A stretch of DNA of 64,000 nucleotides from Mnemiopsis leidyi (taxonomy: Eukaryota; Ctenophora; Tentaculata; Lobata; Bolinopsidae), in NCBI GenBank assembly GCA_000226015.1, contig JH157001.1, forward strand, positions 24,148 to 88,147, read 5' to 3'. The notes below the pieces were generated by a model. That model was not told the DNA's origin. It did no database searches and saw nothing but the letters and a program-made list of their open reading frames with translations. A program made the position numbers and the translations under genes. Position 1 is the stretch's first letter. The number at the start of each line of letters is the position of its first letter. Below, piece after piece: positions 11,254 to 22,000 of the stretch.

Positions 11254-11607
11254 AAGCAAATATCACCCAGTTTCTGGAGACCAGTCCTCACAGTATTTTC
11301 TAGAAGCAAATATCACCCAGTTTCTGGAGACCAGTCCTCACAGTATTTTCTAGAAGCAAATATCACCCAGTTTTTGGAGACCAGTCCTCACAGTATTTTC
11401 TAAAAGCAAATATCACCCAGTTTCTGGAGACCAGTCCTCACAGTATTTTCTAGAAGCAAATATCACCCAGTTTCTGGAGACCAGTCCTCACAGTATTTTC
11501 TAGAAGCAAATATCACCCAGTTTTTGGAGACTAGCCCTCACAGTATTTTCTAGAAGCAAATATCACCCAATTTTTGGAGACCAGCCCTCACAGTATTTTC
11601 TAGAAAG
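11208..11607. repeat. 50-bp minisatellite seeded by the last codons and stop of cassette B
   Basis: Eight head-to-tail copies with exact 50-base spacing (starts 11208, 11258, 11308 through 11558). The first copy encodes the C-terminus NITQFLETSPHSIF and the TAA stop. The other seven lie in the 3' UTR and keep the same sequence, with TAG or TAA at the equivalent place. Divergence is only a few bases per copy, so the array is recent or homogenised. Confidence 0.93.
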
Positions 11608-12673
11608 CTTTGTGGGCAGTGGGGTGTTCAGTTTACACATTTAAGTCTAGGGAATGTTTTAACTTTTAGTAAATATGTAATGAAGATGTATTTGTTATTC
11701 TTGTGACGTATACAAATTTGTTCGAAAATCGAAATCGTAACTTGATGACGGTTTATAAGAGCATCTGTTCAGATCAATTATCAATAGAACTTTTTGAATA
11801 TGATTTATGAAGCAATTGTCAGATTTCAAGTTACATTTATTTTATCTGGATTTATTTTAACCGACTTCAATAATTTACTTCCTGTTTGCATTACAGATAA
11901 CGATTTTAACCAACGATAATATTACTATATTTTACTATTGAGTATTGGGTAGTGTTTAGACTTTTTCATTGGGTTATCGTTTTACATAGAGTTATTTTTT
12001 CCAGATCATTAATATTATTGCTATCTTTATAGTACTTGAAGTTGAGCAATTATATCGATAGAACATGATGTTGAATAAGTTAACATTAATTACAGGATAT
12101 TTTATGATTTTTATTGCTTTTTATTGAGAAACTTTAAAGCTTTGCTATCGGAGACAAGCCATTTTTAATCTGCTTTAAAATATGATTTGCATTATTACTT
12201 ATTGAGAATCATAGTTTATCAAAGCTGTACAGTTTACACTACAATCATAGCTGATATAACCCACTGAAATTATAATTTGATCCGATTTTTTAGTTCATTT
12301 TCCTATTTTGTAGTAGAGTAACAGTCTAAAAAGGTGGGAAAAAAGAAAATTTGAAATGGGATGGGCTTCTTTAAGTGTACACTGCTTTACCAAGATACTG
12401 ATAGCAGAAGTACAATTCATACCATGGTTGATAAACTTTAAGTTTTAGATTCAATTCAGACGATTTTAGAATGTTATCTTAAAGTTTTAAAGTAGATTTA
12501 TGACGTAGAGTTGAGAATACAATGTCAAATGTAAATATTTCTGTTACTTTTAGAAAATCAACTAATTTGCCTAGTATCACTGTTTACAGTGCCCTATTTC
12601 ATTTAAACAATCTGAAGGTCCTCCACAAACACGACTCATAATCGTAACTAGTGTTATCATGAGAACCCTTGTT
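11608..12673. other. AT-rich intergenic DNA
   Basis: Long A/T-rich stretch after the DPP gene, probably including its 3' UTR. No exon, RNA gene or repeat family was recognised. Confidence 0.5.
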
Positions 12674-13109
12674 CAGGCTTGTCCGCCGTGGCTTTATGGG
12701 TCAGCGGCGGCGTTTCACTAGAATTACATCGGCGTTTCACTAGAATTACATCGGCGTTTCACTAGAATTACATCGGCGGCAGCGTTCGCCGGCTTCTGCC
12801 GTGAAATCAAGGCCAACTTAATTGAGGTTTATGAATACGAAATATGAATAATGAATATAAGCATGTACCAAATTTTGATAGTATAGACTTGACTTCTACA
12901 AATGATATAATTATACGGTATAATCAATATTCTTATGTTAATGATGCCCCTAGACGCTGCCACTATCAGTCACACTGATTTCTTCAAATAAAAAACTTAA
13001 TTTACTCAATTATTTTGAATTAAAAAATGCACCTAAACGCCGGGGCATAACTATATCGGCGGCGTTCGCTGTGGCGAAATCTGAAATGACCCGGCGGCGG
13101 ACAAGCCTG
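12674..13109. mobile_element. Nonautonomous terminal-inverted-repeat element, 436 bp
   Basis: A perfect 15-base inverted repeat, CAGGCTTGTCCGCCG at 12674-12688 and its complement at 13095-13109. The subterminal GGGTCA also recurs in inverted order. Inside are three tandem 22-base units containing CGGCGTTTCACTAGAATTAC (12709-12775) and further GGCGGCGTTCGC blocks. GC-rich ends surround an AT-rich middle with no coding capacity. The flanks show no convincing target duplication, so the superfamily is unknown. Confidence 0.8.
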
Positions 13110-15014
13110 TCGGTGTTTATATGACTATTATCATCGTTTAGACGTTTACCATCTTTGTTGTCCTGTCCACGATATCACGTGTTAATGATGTCCGAGTTCA
13201 AGATAAGCGGCAGAGTTGATGAGATGATGATTGAGATATTCAAATATAAATGCGTGGCATGGAATTAGATGATGGAGATCTGACTTTGAGTTGGAGGACC
13301 TCCAGATATCTGATCAGGCTTTACTAGTCAATTCTTAAAATTAACAATTCTTAAATGAGACTGTCAACTTGACTTGTTGGCTCACTTTCCTCTCTTCTCT
13401 TTGATCGTCTAACTCTATTATATTGTAATTGATATCAATTGTTAGAATGCTGGACCCGACTGTGGACCATCGACGCGAGACCCACTATCTGCACCACCTC
13501 AACCTGCTAGTGCTACTGTTGTACAGGACTTTCATCATGTTGTATGAAATTGAATAATGATAGCGGTATTGGAAACAAACTCGGCCACTGACCATGGGTG
13601 GAGCGATGTAGCTGCAGATTTACTTTTAGATTGAGATTCTCATCACTGCCATGGCAAGTTCATCTTAATTTTACAATTGGATAGAATCAGTTGTTTCTAC
13701 ACTTACAGTTTTATTTAAGCTCAAAAGGTCAGGCTCTTATCAGCAGTTCAGGTGTAAATTTAATCAGTTTAAGTTTTTATGTTCAATGTTTTATCCCAGT
13801 TTGTTTTAAATTTTGATTCTTAACTCGGCAGCTAAGTAATAAGATTAAGAATCAGATAAGTATAACACTTATAGCTTATTTCTGTCATCAGGCGGTACAC
13901 CACCAACCACTCTGTCCTGCACTCAAGTCCAGAGAATTAGATTTCTAGTCCTACTCCTACTGATCCACTGGGACTCGACACAACAATTTGGGAGTCATGC
14001 CCTATCGAAACAGACTCAGCCACATGAGTAAGGGTTTATCATAAAGTTAAACTTTAACTACGTTAAATTAGAAAAAGTCCAAAATTTGGCAAAAAAGATT
14101 CTGAAATTTTCCAATTCTATCGCGTGAATTCGCAATTGACCAATGTTTGTAGTTGTACGGCAGCGCGCACGCTCCTGACAAATTATTCTCATATTTTATT
14201 CTCTATTCGCTTCGAATGAGGGTCGGACGAAGTCAGACAAACCAATGTGAACTTAATCTTGACCAGATGATTTCAATTAATACTGTGACACTGATGCAGT
14301 CGGGTGTGACCGCGAAAAATTTCACTGTCAACACAGATCACCTATGAACAGTTAGATGAGTATGAGTATGACATGAGCAACAGATATGACCGATATGACA
14401 TGAATATTCAAAACCGCTGTTGCATGGTAGAAATAATTTCGACTCCTCACCAAGAATTCTGCCATTCGGTAACTTTATTTTATTCATTGTGAATTTGATA
14501 TCGCGGATTTATACACTAATCTTACAGCTTAAAGCTGAACGTGTCGCTCGAACATTATAGACGGATATCAAAATCACCTCGTCTGTTTTGATTATCATCT
14601 CAAAGTATGATGTCCAACAAAAATTTGTCTTTATTTTTCTACATTTACAACGAAGGTCCTGAGAAACCAAGAACATTCATGGCAATTTGATTTTGCAAAA
14701 AAGAACGCTTTGAAGTTAAACGTTAATCTTAAATTTAGACTCAGAGCAAGGCAGCAGCACCTGTGCTCCTGTGGTTCGAAGTTGACCATGTAGATATATC
14801 ATGGTTATATTTTTGATTTGATTTTCTATGATTTGACACCGTGACTTCAAATTTAAATTGAGGGTGCTTCAGACGACCTTTTTTTCTCAACAATCGAATC
14901 CAGGGTTGATTAAACTTACACCTCAGAATTGTTTTAAAAAACGTCAAACGAATTAATTCTCGAACTGAGGTGCAAAAACCGTCCTTGTGGAGCACCTGCG
15001 ACCACTGCTGCCAT
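13110..15014. other. Intergenic DNA before the cathepsin gene
   Basis: No confident gene. A possible small ORF or terminal exon at 13447-13557 is listed separately. The region 13880-14030 contains a CATCAG/GCGG acceptor-like site but no convincing exon. Confidence 0.4.
13447..13557 (+). CDS. Possible 36-residue small ORF or terminal exon
   Basis: ATG to TAA encoding 36 residues: a charged N-terminal half (MLDPTVDHRRETHYLHH) and a hydrophobic half (LNLLVLLLYRTFIMLYEI). It uses C/G-ending codons in an otherwise AT-rich region, which makes it stand out. A TTGTTAG acceptor-like sequence directly precedes the ATG, so it could be the last exon of a longer transcript. No family was recognised. It may be chance. 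Confidence 0.25.
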   Translation: MLDPTVDHRRETHYLHHLNLLVLLLYRTFIMLYEIE

Positions 15015-15021
15015 TATAAAA
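15015..15021 (+). promoter_or_regulatory. TATA box of the cathepsin gene
   Basis: TATAAAA lies 40-46 bases before the start codon at 15061, preceded by GC-richer sequence. This spacing would place transcription start at about 15045, giving a 5' UTR of about 15-20 bases. The CCACCAAGATG context at the start is favourable. A short-UTR TATA promoter fits a highly expressed gene. Confidence 0.6.
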
Positions 15022-15060
15022 ACCACAGCCTACCCCTCATCCTCAAAGAAATCCACCAAG

Positions 15061-16320
15061 ATGAAGATAATTCTAGTTTGCCTGCTGGCTGTTGCCCTTG
15101 CAGAGGACCCTCTCCGAGAGGTCCTCAGGTCGCCCAAAGCTACCCTCAACTTGTACTCTCAGTACAAAGCCAAAAACCATCTGAAGTTCGGCGCCGGAGA
15201 AGACGCGATGAGGTTCAGAATCTTCCGAGCTAACGCCGAGCATGTAGCTGACTACAACGAGGACACCGAGGATGGAGCCCTCTACACCCTCAACAAGTTC
15301 TCTTCCATGACTCCCAATGAGAAGAGGAGGTACCTGGGTCTCAACATCACCTCCATGACCCCCGGACCTGTTGATAACGTCCTGAGGAGCGGAGTTGGCA
15401 AACCCACCGAGCTGCTCTGGACCTCCAAGGGAAAAGTAACTCCCGTCAAGGACCAGGGAGGTTGTGGTTCTTGCTGGACCTTTGGTGCTGTCGGAGGTAT
15501 CGAGACCACTTACGCTGTTAAGTCTGGAGTTCTGAGGAACTTCGCCGAGCAGGAGTACCTCGACTGTGTCTTCGAGGGACAGGACGATGGTTGTGATGGA
15601 GGATGGGTGGACAGATGTTACACGTGGAGTGCCAAGTACGGTGGACGTCTGGCTGCCACCAAGGACTACCCCTACACCGAAAGGGACGGCCGATGTTACT
15701 ACAAGAACAAACCCAACGCCATGAAAGCTTACAAGATCACCGGCTCAATCAGCGTCAGCCAATCTGAGGCTGCCCACATTGACGTACTCCAGTTCGCCTC
15801 CATCGGCGTTGCTTTCGAAGTTACCGACAGGTTCTTCCAGTACGACCGCGAAGTCATCAAGGACACCACGTGCCGTGGACACGCTAACCATGCCGTTACC
15901 ATGGTCGGATATGCCCCCAGCTACGTCCTCGTCAAGAACTCCTGGGGTGCCAACTGGGGAGACAGAGGTTTCGTCAGATTTGCTCGAGGATACCACAACT
16001 GTCAGCTCTTCAAATGGTCCGCCTACCCTCGTCTGGAGAGCACCGGACAATCTGACTCTGGTTCTGACTCTGCCAGCAACTACACTCCCCCTGATGGTGA
16101 CGACCCCAACCCCGGGCCCAAACCGGACCCTAACTGCAAGGACGTCAACTCTGACTGCCAGAAGTGGAGCACCTACTGCAAGTCTAACGGCTGGGTTGAC
16201 TACATGAAGAAGTACTGTGCCAAGACCTGTAACTACTGCGATGGGGGAGATGGTGGTGATTGTCCGAGTGGAACCGTGAGGTGTCCTGATGGAATTTGCA
16301 AGCACCAGCACATGTGTTAG
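15061..16320 (+). CDS. Secreted cathepsin-L-like cysteine protease with C-terminal ShK domain
   Basis: A 419-residue uninterrupted ORF. Residues 1-14 are a signal peptide. The I29-type propeptide has an ERFNIN-like run (AMRFRIFRANAEHVADYN, about 49-66). The mature papain-family domain carries the oxyanion Gln132, catalytic Cys138 in CGSCW, the CDGG turn, His277 in NHAVTMVGY and Asn293 in NSWG. An acidic, Ser/Pro/Asp-rich linker (about 328-357) leads to a ShK domain with six cysteines at 359, 366, 373, 386, 390 and 393. A Gly/Asp linker and a four-cysteine tail (401, 408, 413, 419) end the protein. Expected role is extracellular or digestive/granule proteolysis, with ShK as a binding or targeting module. 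No introns and strong C-ending codon bias, unlike the neighbours, suggest a retrocopy origin or selection for high expression. All catalytic residues are present. Confidence 0.95.
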   Translation: MKIILVCLLAVALAEDPLREVLRSPKATLNLYSQYKAKNHLKFGAGEDAMRFRIFRANAEHVADYNEDTEDGALYTLNKFSSMTPNEKRRYLGLNITSMTPGPVDNVLRSGVGKPTELLWTSKGKVTPVKDQGGCGSCWTFGAVGGIETTYAVKSGVLRNFAEQEYLDCVFEGQDDGCDGGWVDRCYTWSAKYGGRLAATKDYPYTERDGRCYYKNKPNAMKAYKITGSISVSQSEAAHIDVLQFASIGVAFEVTDRFFQYDREVIKDTTCRGHANHAVTMVGYAPSYVLVKNSWGANWGDRGFVRFARGYHNCQLFKWSAYPRLESTGQSDSGSDSASNYTPPDGDDPNPGPKPDPNCKDVNSDCQKWSTYCKSNGWVDYMKKYCAKTCNYCDGGDGGDCPSGTVRCPDGICKHQHMC

Positions 16321-18420
16321 ACCTCGTCACGGGTTCTTTCTACCTATGTCAATGATTAATATGTTTCTTTAAACTCATGTGTTATTATTTTGTTGTATTT
16401 ATTTGTATGATGAATGTTTAAAATTAAACAATTTACTCCAAAAATTTTAAAACGTTATTTAGTGTCGTTCTACTTGAACTAGTTTTATCATATAGCAATT
16501 AATTCAAAATTACATTTACAATTATATCGAATAAGGCCAGTACAAAACCAACAAAACCTCCTTTTGTGTTTTTGTGTATTGACTTTTACCTGAGTGTTTC
16601 AGCCTTTTTACTAGGTTTAAATTTTAACAATTTCAGCTGACTGACAAGCTACGTACTGATATTGTTTATCCTTCACTACAAGGAAAACTTCAAAACCTGC
16701 AATATTGAACCTGGAAAACGCTGCAACCATGATTTGGCTTCCTAACTATAAGGTATGTTGACAAAGTACAGGCAAAAAGGCTACGCAGGGTTGAGGCAGA
16801 GTATCGTGCAGGATTGGGGCAGGGTAGTGGCAGGGTTGGGGCAGGGTCTTGGCAGGGTCTGGGCCAAAAGCTAGGTAGTGGCAGGGTCTGGGCAGGCAGG
16901 TTGGTGGCAGGGTCTGGGAGGGGTTCGGGCAGGGTCTAGGCAAGCAGGCTTGGTTATTTTAAGGCATCTATAAACTATCTATCTCTCTATCTCTTTCAGA
17001 GATTGTTTCAGAATAACACTAACAGAATCGACATTTCTTTTAAAATAATAACCATTCGTTTCCATCAAAGATGCATTATTTTCCTGCCATTATAATTATT
17101 GGCGATAATTAGCATCGAAACTGGTAACAAATTTCGATTTGGTATTACATCATAGTTATAACTGAAGTACAAAATATTGTGAATGTGATTTGTGAAGCTA
17201 TTGACGTAATCAGCCCATGATTTGCTCACTATTCCGAGATTTCGACAAATTACGTCTACTCCGATACATCTTACTATCCTGGACGAGCAATCATGGAACT
17301 CTTGCCACCAGCTACGATTGACTGATTATCAAAATAGCCCAATTATCGCAAGATGATGACTAATCACGACTCACATCTTCGCTGATCATTATATGAATCC
17401 GTGTACCCGGACCTATTTTAACTTCTTGATCCAAACGCCATTTCTAAGAATATTCTAGAAAAGTGAACGTTAGATACTGAAGGTGAACACTCGTGACCTA
17501 CTTAATTTTCGAGAAGACCTTTACGAAATATACGTATTTTAGAATATTGTTGAAAATCTCTATACCATTATTCTGTGGCAGTACCTATATACTAGTCTTA
17601 ACTCTTTAGACGTTTTCCTGTCGAAGAACATCAACAATCTTGGAAGTCTGAATTCTTTGAAAGTCTAAAAGAAATGATCATATCTGACTGAGAGTTTTGT
17701 CATTGACTTCACGGTAGACGATTCCCCACTCTCTCAAATCAATCTGCGATTGGTCGCCCAAAAAGTCACCAATAAACTCAGCTCTAAACTCACCAATTTT
17801 AAAGTAGCGTTATCTGTGGTTATCAGTGGCGTTATCAGTGGTTATATTGTTTTTTTTCTTCTTTCGTTTTTTAAGTTTTGGTTTTCTTTCTTTGAAATTG
17901 AGAATTGGATTAGGTACTGGATTCGGCAATTTAACGTGAAGGATAGAGAACCTTCAATAACGTTGTTACCCCCAATTTTACCAAAACCTGATCTATCTCA
18001 CCGCGGCCGAATAATCGGTTTTAAAACATATCCTGGTATCACGCCCTTAACAAAGATTTTTTTTTGGAAAAATGAGGATATCGCCTGTTTAAAGATAGAT
18101 TCGCCCTGCAAATCAACCGTCAGTCTTTCACACCTCCCTGGTGGTCTAGATACACCTCGCCCCCCAATCCCCGAGTAAATAGGGGTGGAAGTACACAGAA
18201 ACATGAACAATGTCTGATCTCATTACCAATCCGGCTCGTGTTGGGTGTGTGTAGTCTTGGGTGGATTTGAATAATAAGCTGATTCTATCTAAAAGAAAGC
18301 TATTCTTTGCGCGAATATTGTGTCGCTGTTCAGTAAATTCCCGTCAATAGGATCTGGTGACTGCTTCCTATTGTTCCATTAATTGGAGCTCTTGTTTAGG
18401 AAAATGCTGGCTGAGCGGGG
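16321..18420. other. Intergenic DNA, cathepsin to RBM gene
   Basis: Contains the cathepsin 3' UTR (AT-rich to about 16440) and a G-rich minisatellite (16768-16946). An open frame at 17750-18178 has a hydrophobic run. It lacks ATG near its start, splice support and family motifs, so it is not called as a gene. Confidence 0.5.
16768..16946. repeat. G-rich minisatellite
   Basis: Irregular tandem GGCAGGGT(T/C)TGGG and GGCAGGGTAGT units with strong strand asymmetry (G on the plus strand). Runs of three or more G at short spacing make G-quadruplex formation possible on the plus strand. Confidence 0.8.
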
Positions 18421-18430
18421 AGTCAGGTAG

Positions 18431-18660
18431 CACGTGATCCACTATTATCCCATACTCACTTCTCTCCTCCCTGCATTAATAACGCCAGTGCACGTGGGCG
18501 CGATCACAAATGCACGTGGTAACACCACATGACGCCTCCATATCACGTGAACACCTCTGATTGGTGGAAAATCTCACCACGCCGCTGTGGTTGGCGGGCG
18601 AGCTGGGCTGTGATTGGTTAATTACACCCGGTGACGAGGCTGGTGTGTACCTGTATTTCT
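18431..18660 (+). promoter_or_regulatory. Probable promoter of the RBM24/38-like gene: E-box cluster and CCAAT boxes
   Basis: Four CACGTG E-boxes within 119 bases (18431, 18491, 18513, 18544). Two ATTGG (inverted CCAAT) motifs follow in CTGATTGGTGG (about 18557) and GTGATTGGTTAAT (about 18611). The segment is GC-richer than its surroundings and lies 400-600 bases before the first coding exon at 19043. E-boxes recruit bHLH factors (USF, MITF, Myc/Max, CLOCK types). Which one acts here cannot be told from sequence. Confidence 0.55.
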
Positions 18661-19042
18661 ACTCGGCTACATTCTGCACTTGAGCAGTGGATGCGGAAGA
18701 GAGCGAGGTGCGCTTCTCCTCGAGGAAGTAAAGTTTTGGTCGAGTTAATTAGAACGCCGCTCTGACTGTACCACCCCAACCGTACTGTACATTTGTCGGG
18801 GTCCCATTTAAGAGTACTAATAATAGTTATCTGTATTCTCGAAAATAAATGTCCCTTTTTTATCCGTCGTAATTGCCTGTTTAAGTGTGAATTAGTTTTT
18901 ATCTTGACTTTAGATAAGAGTACGTCTGTATTTAACTCGATATATCGCTTATCAGCGAGGCTATAATCTCTGAGCTAACACTTTATTTCTTTACTTTTAG
19001 TGGTTGAGTTTAGTCCTAGTCGTGCCGCTTGCTTTTGTCCGT

Positions 19043-22000
19043 ATGAGTCCCATGTCTACCAACGTTTCTTCTCTCGATACCACCTATAGGAAGGTAAGGA
19101 AATAAAGTTTTTTGAATATATTGATATTATTTTTAAATATTATTATTCGGTGTCCCTTATTATTAAAAGTTATTTCTTGACATGATTTAAAATATTATTA
19201 TTCAGTGTCGCTTATTATTAATCTTTTTGTCTTGACATAATTTTAGATATTAATTTTCAGTGTCCCTTATTGATTATAGTTATGTCTAGACATAATTTTA
19301 AATATTATTATTCTGTTTCCAGTGTCCCTTGTAATTTATAGTTATGTCTTGAAATTATTTTAGTTATTTTTATACAATTTACCTTATCATCTATAGTTAT
19401 GTCTTGTGAAGATTTCAGATATTATAATTATATTCAGTGTCCCTTATTATTTCTAGTTATGTCTTGACATAATCTTAGATATTATTATTCAGTGTCCCTT
19501 ACTATTTTTGGTTATATCTTGCCATAATTTTAAATATGATTATTCAGTGTCACTTATTAACTATATTTTAAAGTTATTTCTTGACATAATTTTGTGAGTT
19601 TGCATAAACAGCTTTGTTCATTCGAATTAAATTCAAATAACTTTGAACAATTTTAAATTGCATAATACTCCTTATTAAATAGTTTTGTCTATCAAAATTT
19701 TGAATTTCAGTTGGATCATTTTTAAATCTTTCTTTAATCTTTTCATCACATCATTCTATAATTGCTGCACTTTAATAAGATGACAGGTACAGAACTTTAA
19801 CATTAAGCTAGTGAACTACTGCTCGGGGTCACATCTTCATTCTTTATCGTTCGAAGAGAATATCGATTATTTAACTGATTTTGCCACCGTAACTTTCAAT
19901 ATGTTCTCCATATACTCATATAGTAAACTCTGAATGCTATTTGTGATAACATAACGTAAAGTTTATTCAAGATTTATAATGGATGATGAATCAACTTAAA
20001 AGAAAATTGCAATTGCCCGGACCCTCTGATCTCGAGTTATCAATATTACTTATTGACATTTATTTCAGGTGTTCTTATTGACATTTATTTCAGGTGTTCT
20101 TTTTGACATTTATTTCAGGTGTTCTTATTGACATTTATTTCAGGTTCTAGGTGTTTGTTGGAGGTCTCCCTTACCACACCTCCGACCAGTCACTTCGGGA
20201 ATTCTTTCAAACATTCGGTGAAATCGAGGAGGCAGTTGTGATACATGATCGAGCCACCGGCAAGAGCAAGGGATATGGCTTTGTGAGTGTGATTATATAA
20301 TGAGCGTTTTTTGTCATTTTGTCTAGTTAGACTGTTCCGCTATATTTTTCGGACTATTTAAGTTCAATTTGAACTAAACCGAACGATTAGATAGTCGAGC
20401 AATTAACAAATTACTTAAGTACCCAATTACATAATTACATAATTGTGTAATAACGCCTGTCCCAGGTGACGATGCAAGATGCGGATGCCGCCAGCAAAGC
20501 GGTCGCCAACCCTACTCCCATCATAGACGGCAGAAAAGCTAACGTCAATTTAGCCTACCTTGGAGCTAAACCACGGCCTAAGAGTGAGTTTTTGTTTTTG
20601 TTCACACTATAACTTACTTTCTGATTTGAACATACAGAGAAAAGTAACATTCAAATCAGAACTGTTATGAGACTGAATAACTATCCGCTGCTTTACTACT
20701 AATAATTAACTTTAATAGACTAGACTATCTCTTAGAAACAGAGAGAGTTTAGTCACATGATAGCTTTGCTCGATATTGATCGCCTTGACATGACATATGT
20801 TACACCTCCCCAATAATACCTTTCTCTATTTAATTGTTATATGCAAATAAATGAAAATACTTACGAGCGTCCGGCGCAAGCCCATGAAAAAATGTTTTAT
20901 ATTTATGGCAACTAGTGTCCGGTAGAAGAATCAGTATGGTTAGAATTTGAAAAAAAGGCTATTTTTCACCTTGACGTTTGCTCGCAGAAAGCTCTACTCC
21001 AGACTTATCTCACATTCGTTTCAACGCATTGCATGACTCCAGCCAGGCCCTGGCTGGCCCTGCCCTGAGCCCCCATTTAGAAAAGCATGTTTCCTTCCAC
21101 CCAAATATTAGGCCACGTGATTAGGCTTGCCGTTACAGCCATGTTGTGGTGGATTAAAGCAAGTGTGGTCGATGTGTACAATACGAATTAAAATTTCCGT
21201 GTCAAGATAATCAAGTTAAATGCCGGCGCGGGGTGTATTTTGGGTGGGTGGCTGGATGTCGTTAATTGACTGTAAATGTGCAATTGTGAACAGTTGCTCC
21301 TGGATTGGGGCGCTGGCTTATTTACAAACCCACCTCGTGGCTCTTAGTAATTGTGATGTCAGAGAGCAAGCACTCTACTCGACTGAGGAAACTCGAAAAT
21401 GGTCAAATTGGGCACACAACGCCTGCAATGCTGGCCAGATTACTAAACATTTTACCCATTGCTCATTTGGCTACGACTAGCAATATCGTCTTACGTCAGA
21501 CTAAAAACAGTAATTAGTAAACATCTCTCCCCCAACTAATATAGGAGTCAATTAGTGATCCTGTCCAGGGCTTGTTTAGATAATTGCTTATTTTCAGTCT
21601 TACCAGTCGTTCACGAGTAAATATTGCATATTTCACTCAATTTAAACTTGAAAGCAGTCATTAATCTTGGTAGCTCTTGTCAATTTCACATCAATCGATG
21701 GCGAGAATGCTAAAGATCGGAATAACTCCAGAAATAGCCTGACAAGTAACTCTTTCAGTTGTTCCAGGTGTCATTGGACTGCGACCCCTGACCGCTGGTT
21801 CTCTGATTCACCCACAATACGCTACTGCTACTGCGTAAGTCAAAATCTCATTTTAATTTAGTTTTGTCTGATTAGAGAGTAAAAGTCTATAGAGTTAAAA
21901 TAAAAATTTTAATAGTCGAGGGCTTAGTAAAATCTGTTATAAAGTTGAAAAGTTAAGGAAAGAGTAAAAGTAAGTAATGTTTCAACTTTATAGTTGTATG

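Noticed and set aside
15745-16311. 188-codon minus-strand open frame and 142-codon plus frame inside the cathepsin gene
   Set aside because: Shadow frames created by the strong C-ending codon bias of the real gene.
17750-18178. 142-codon plus-strand frame with a hydrophobic stretch
   Set aside because: It begins at a TTG, has no ATG near its start and no splice support, and its hydrophobic run comes from T-rich simple sequence. A GTTATCAGTGG duplication also lies within it.
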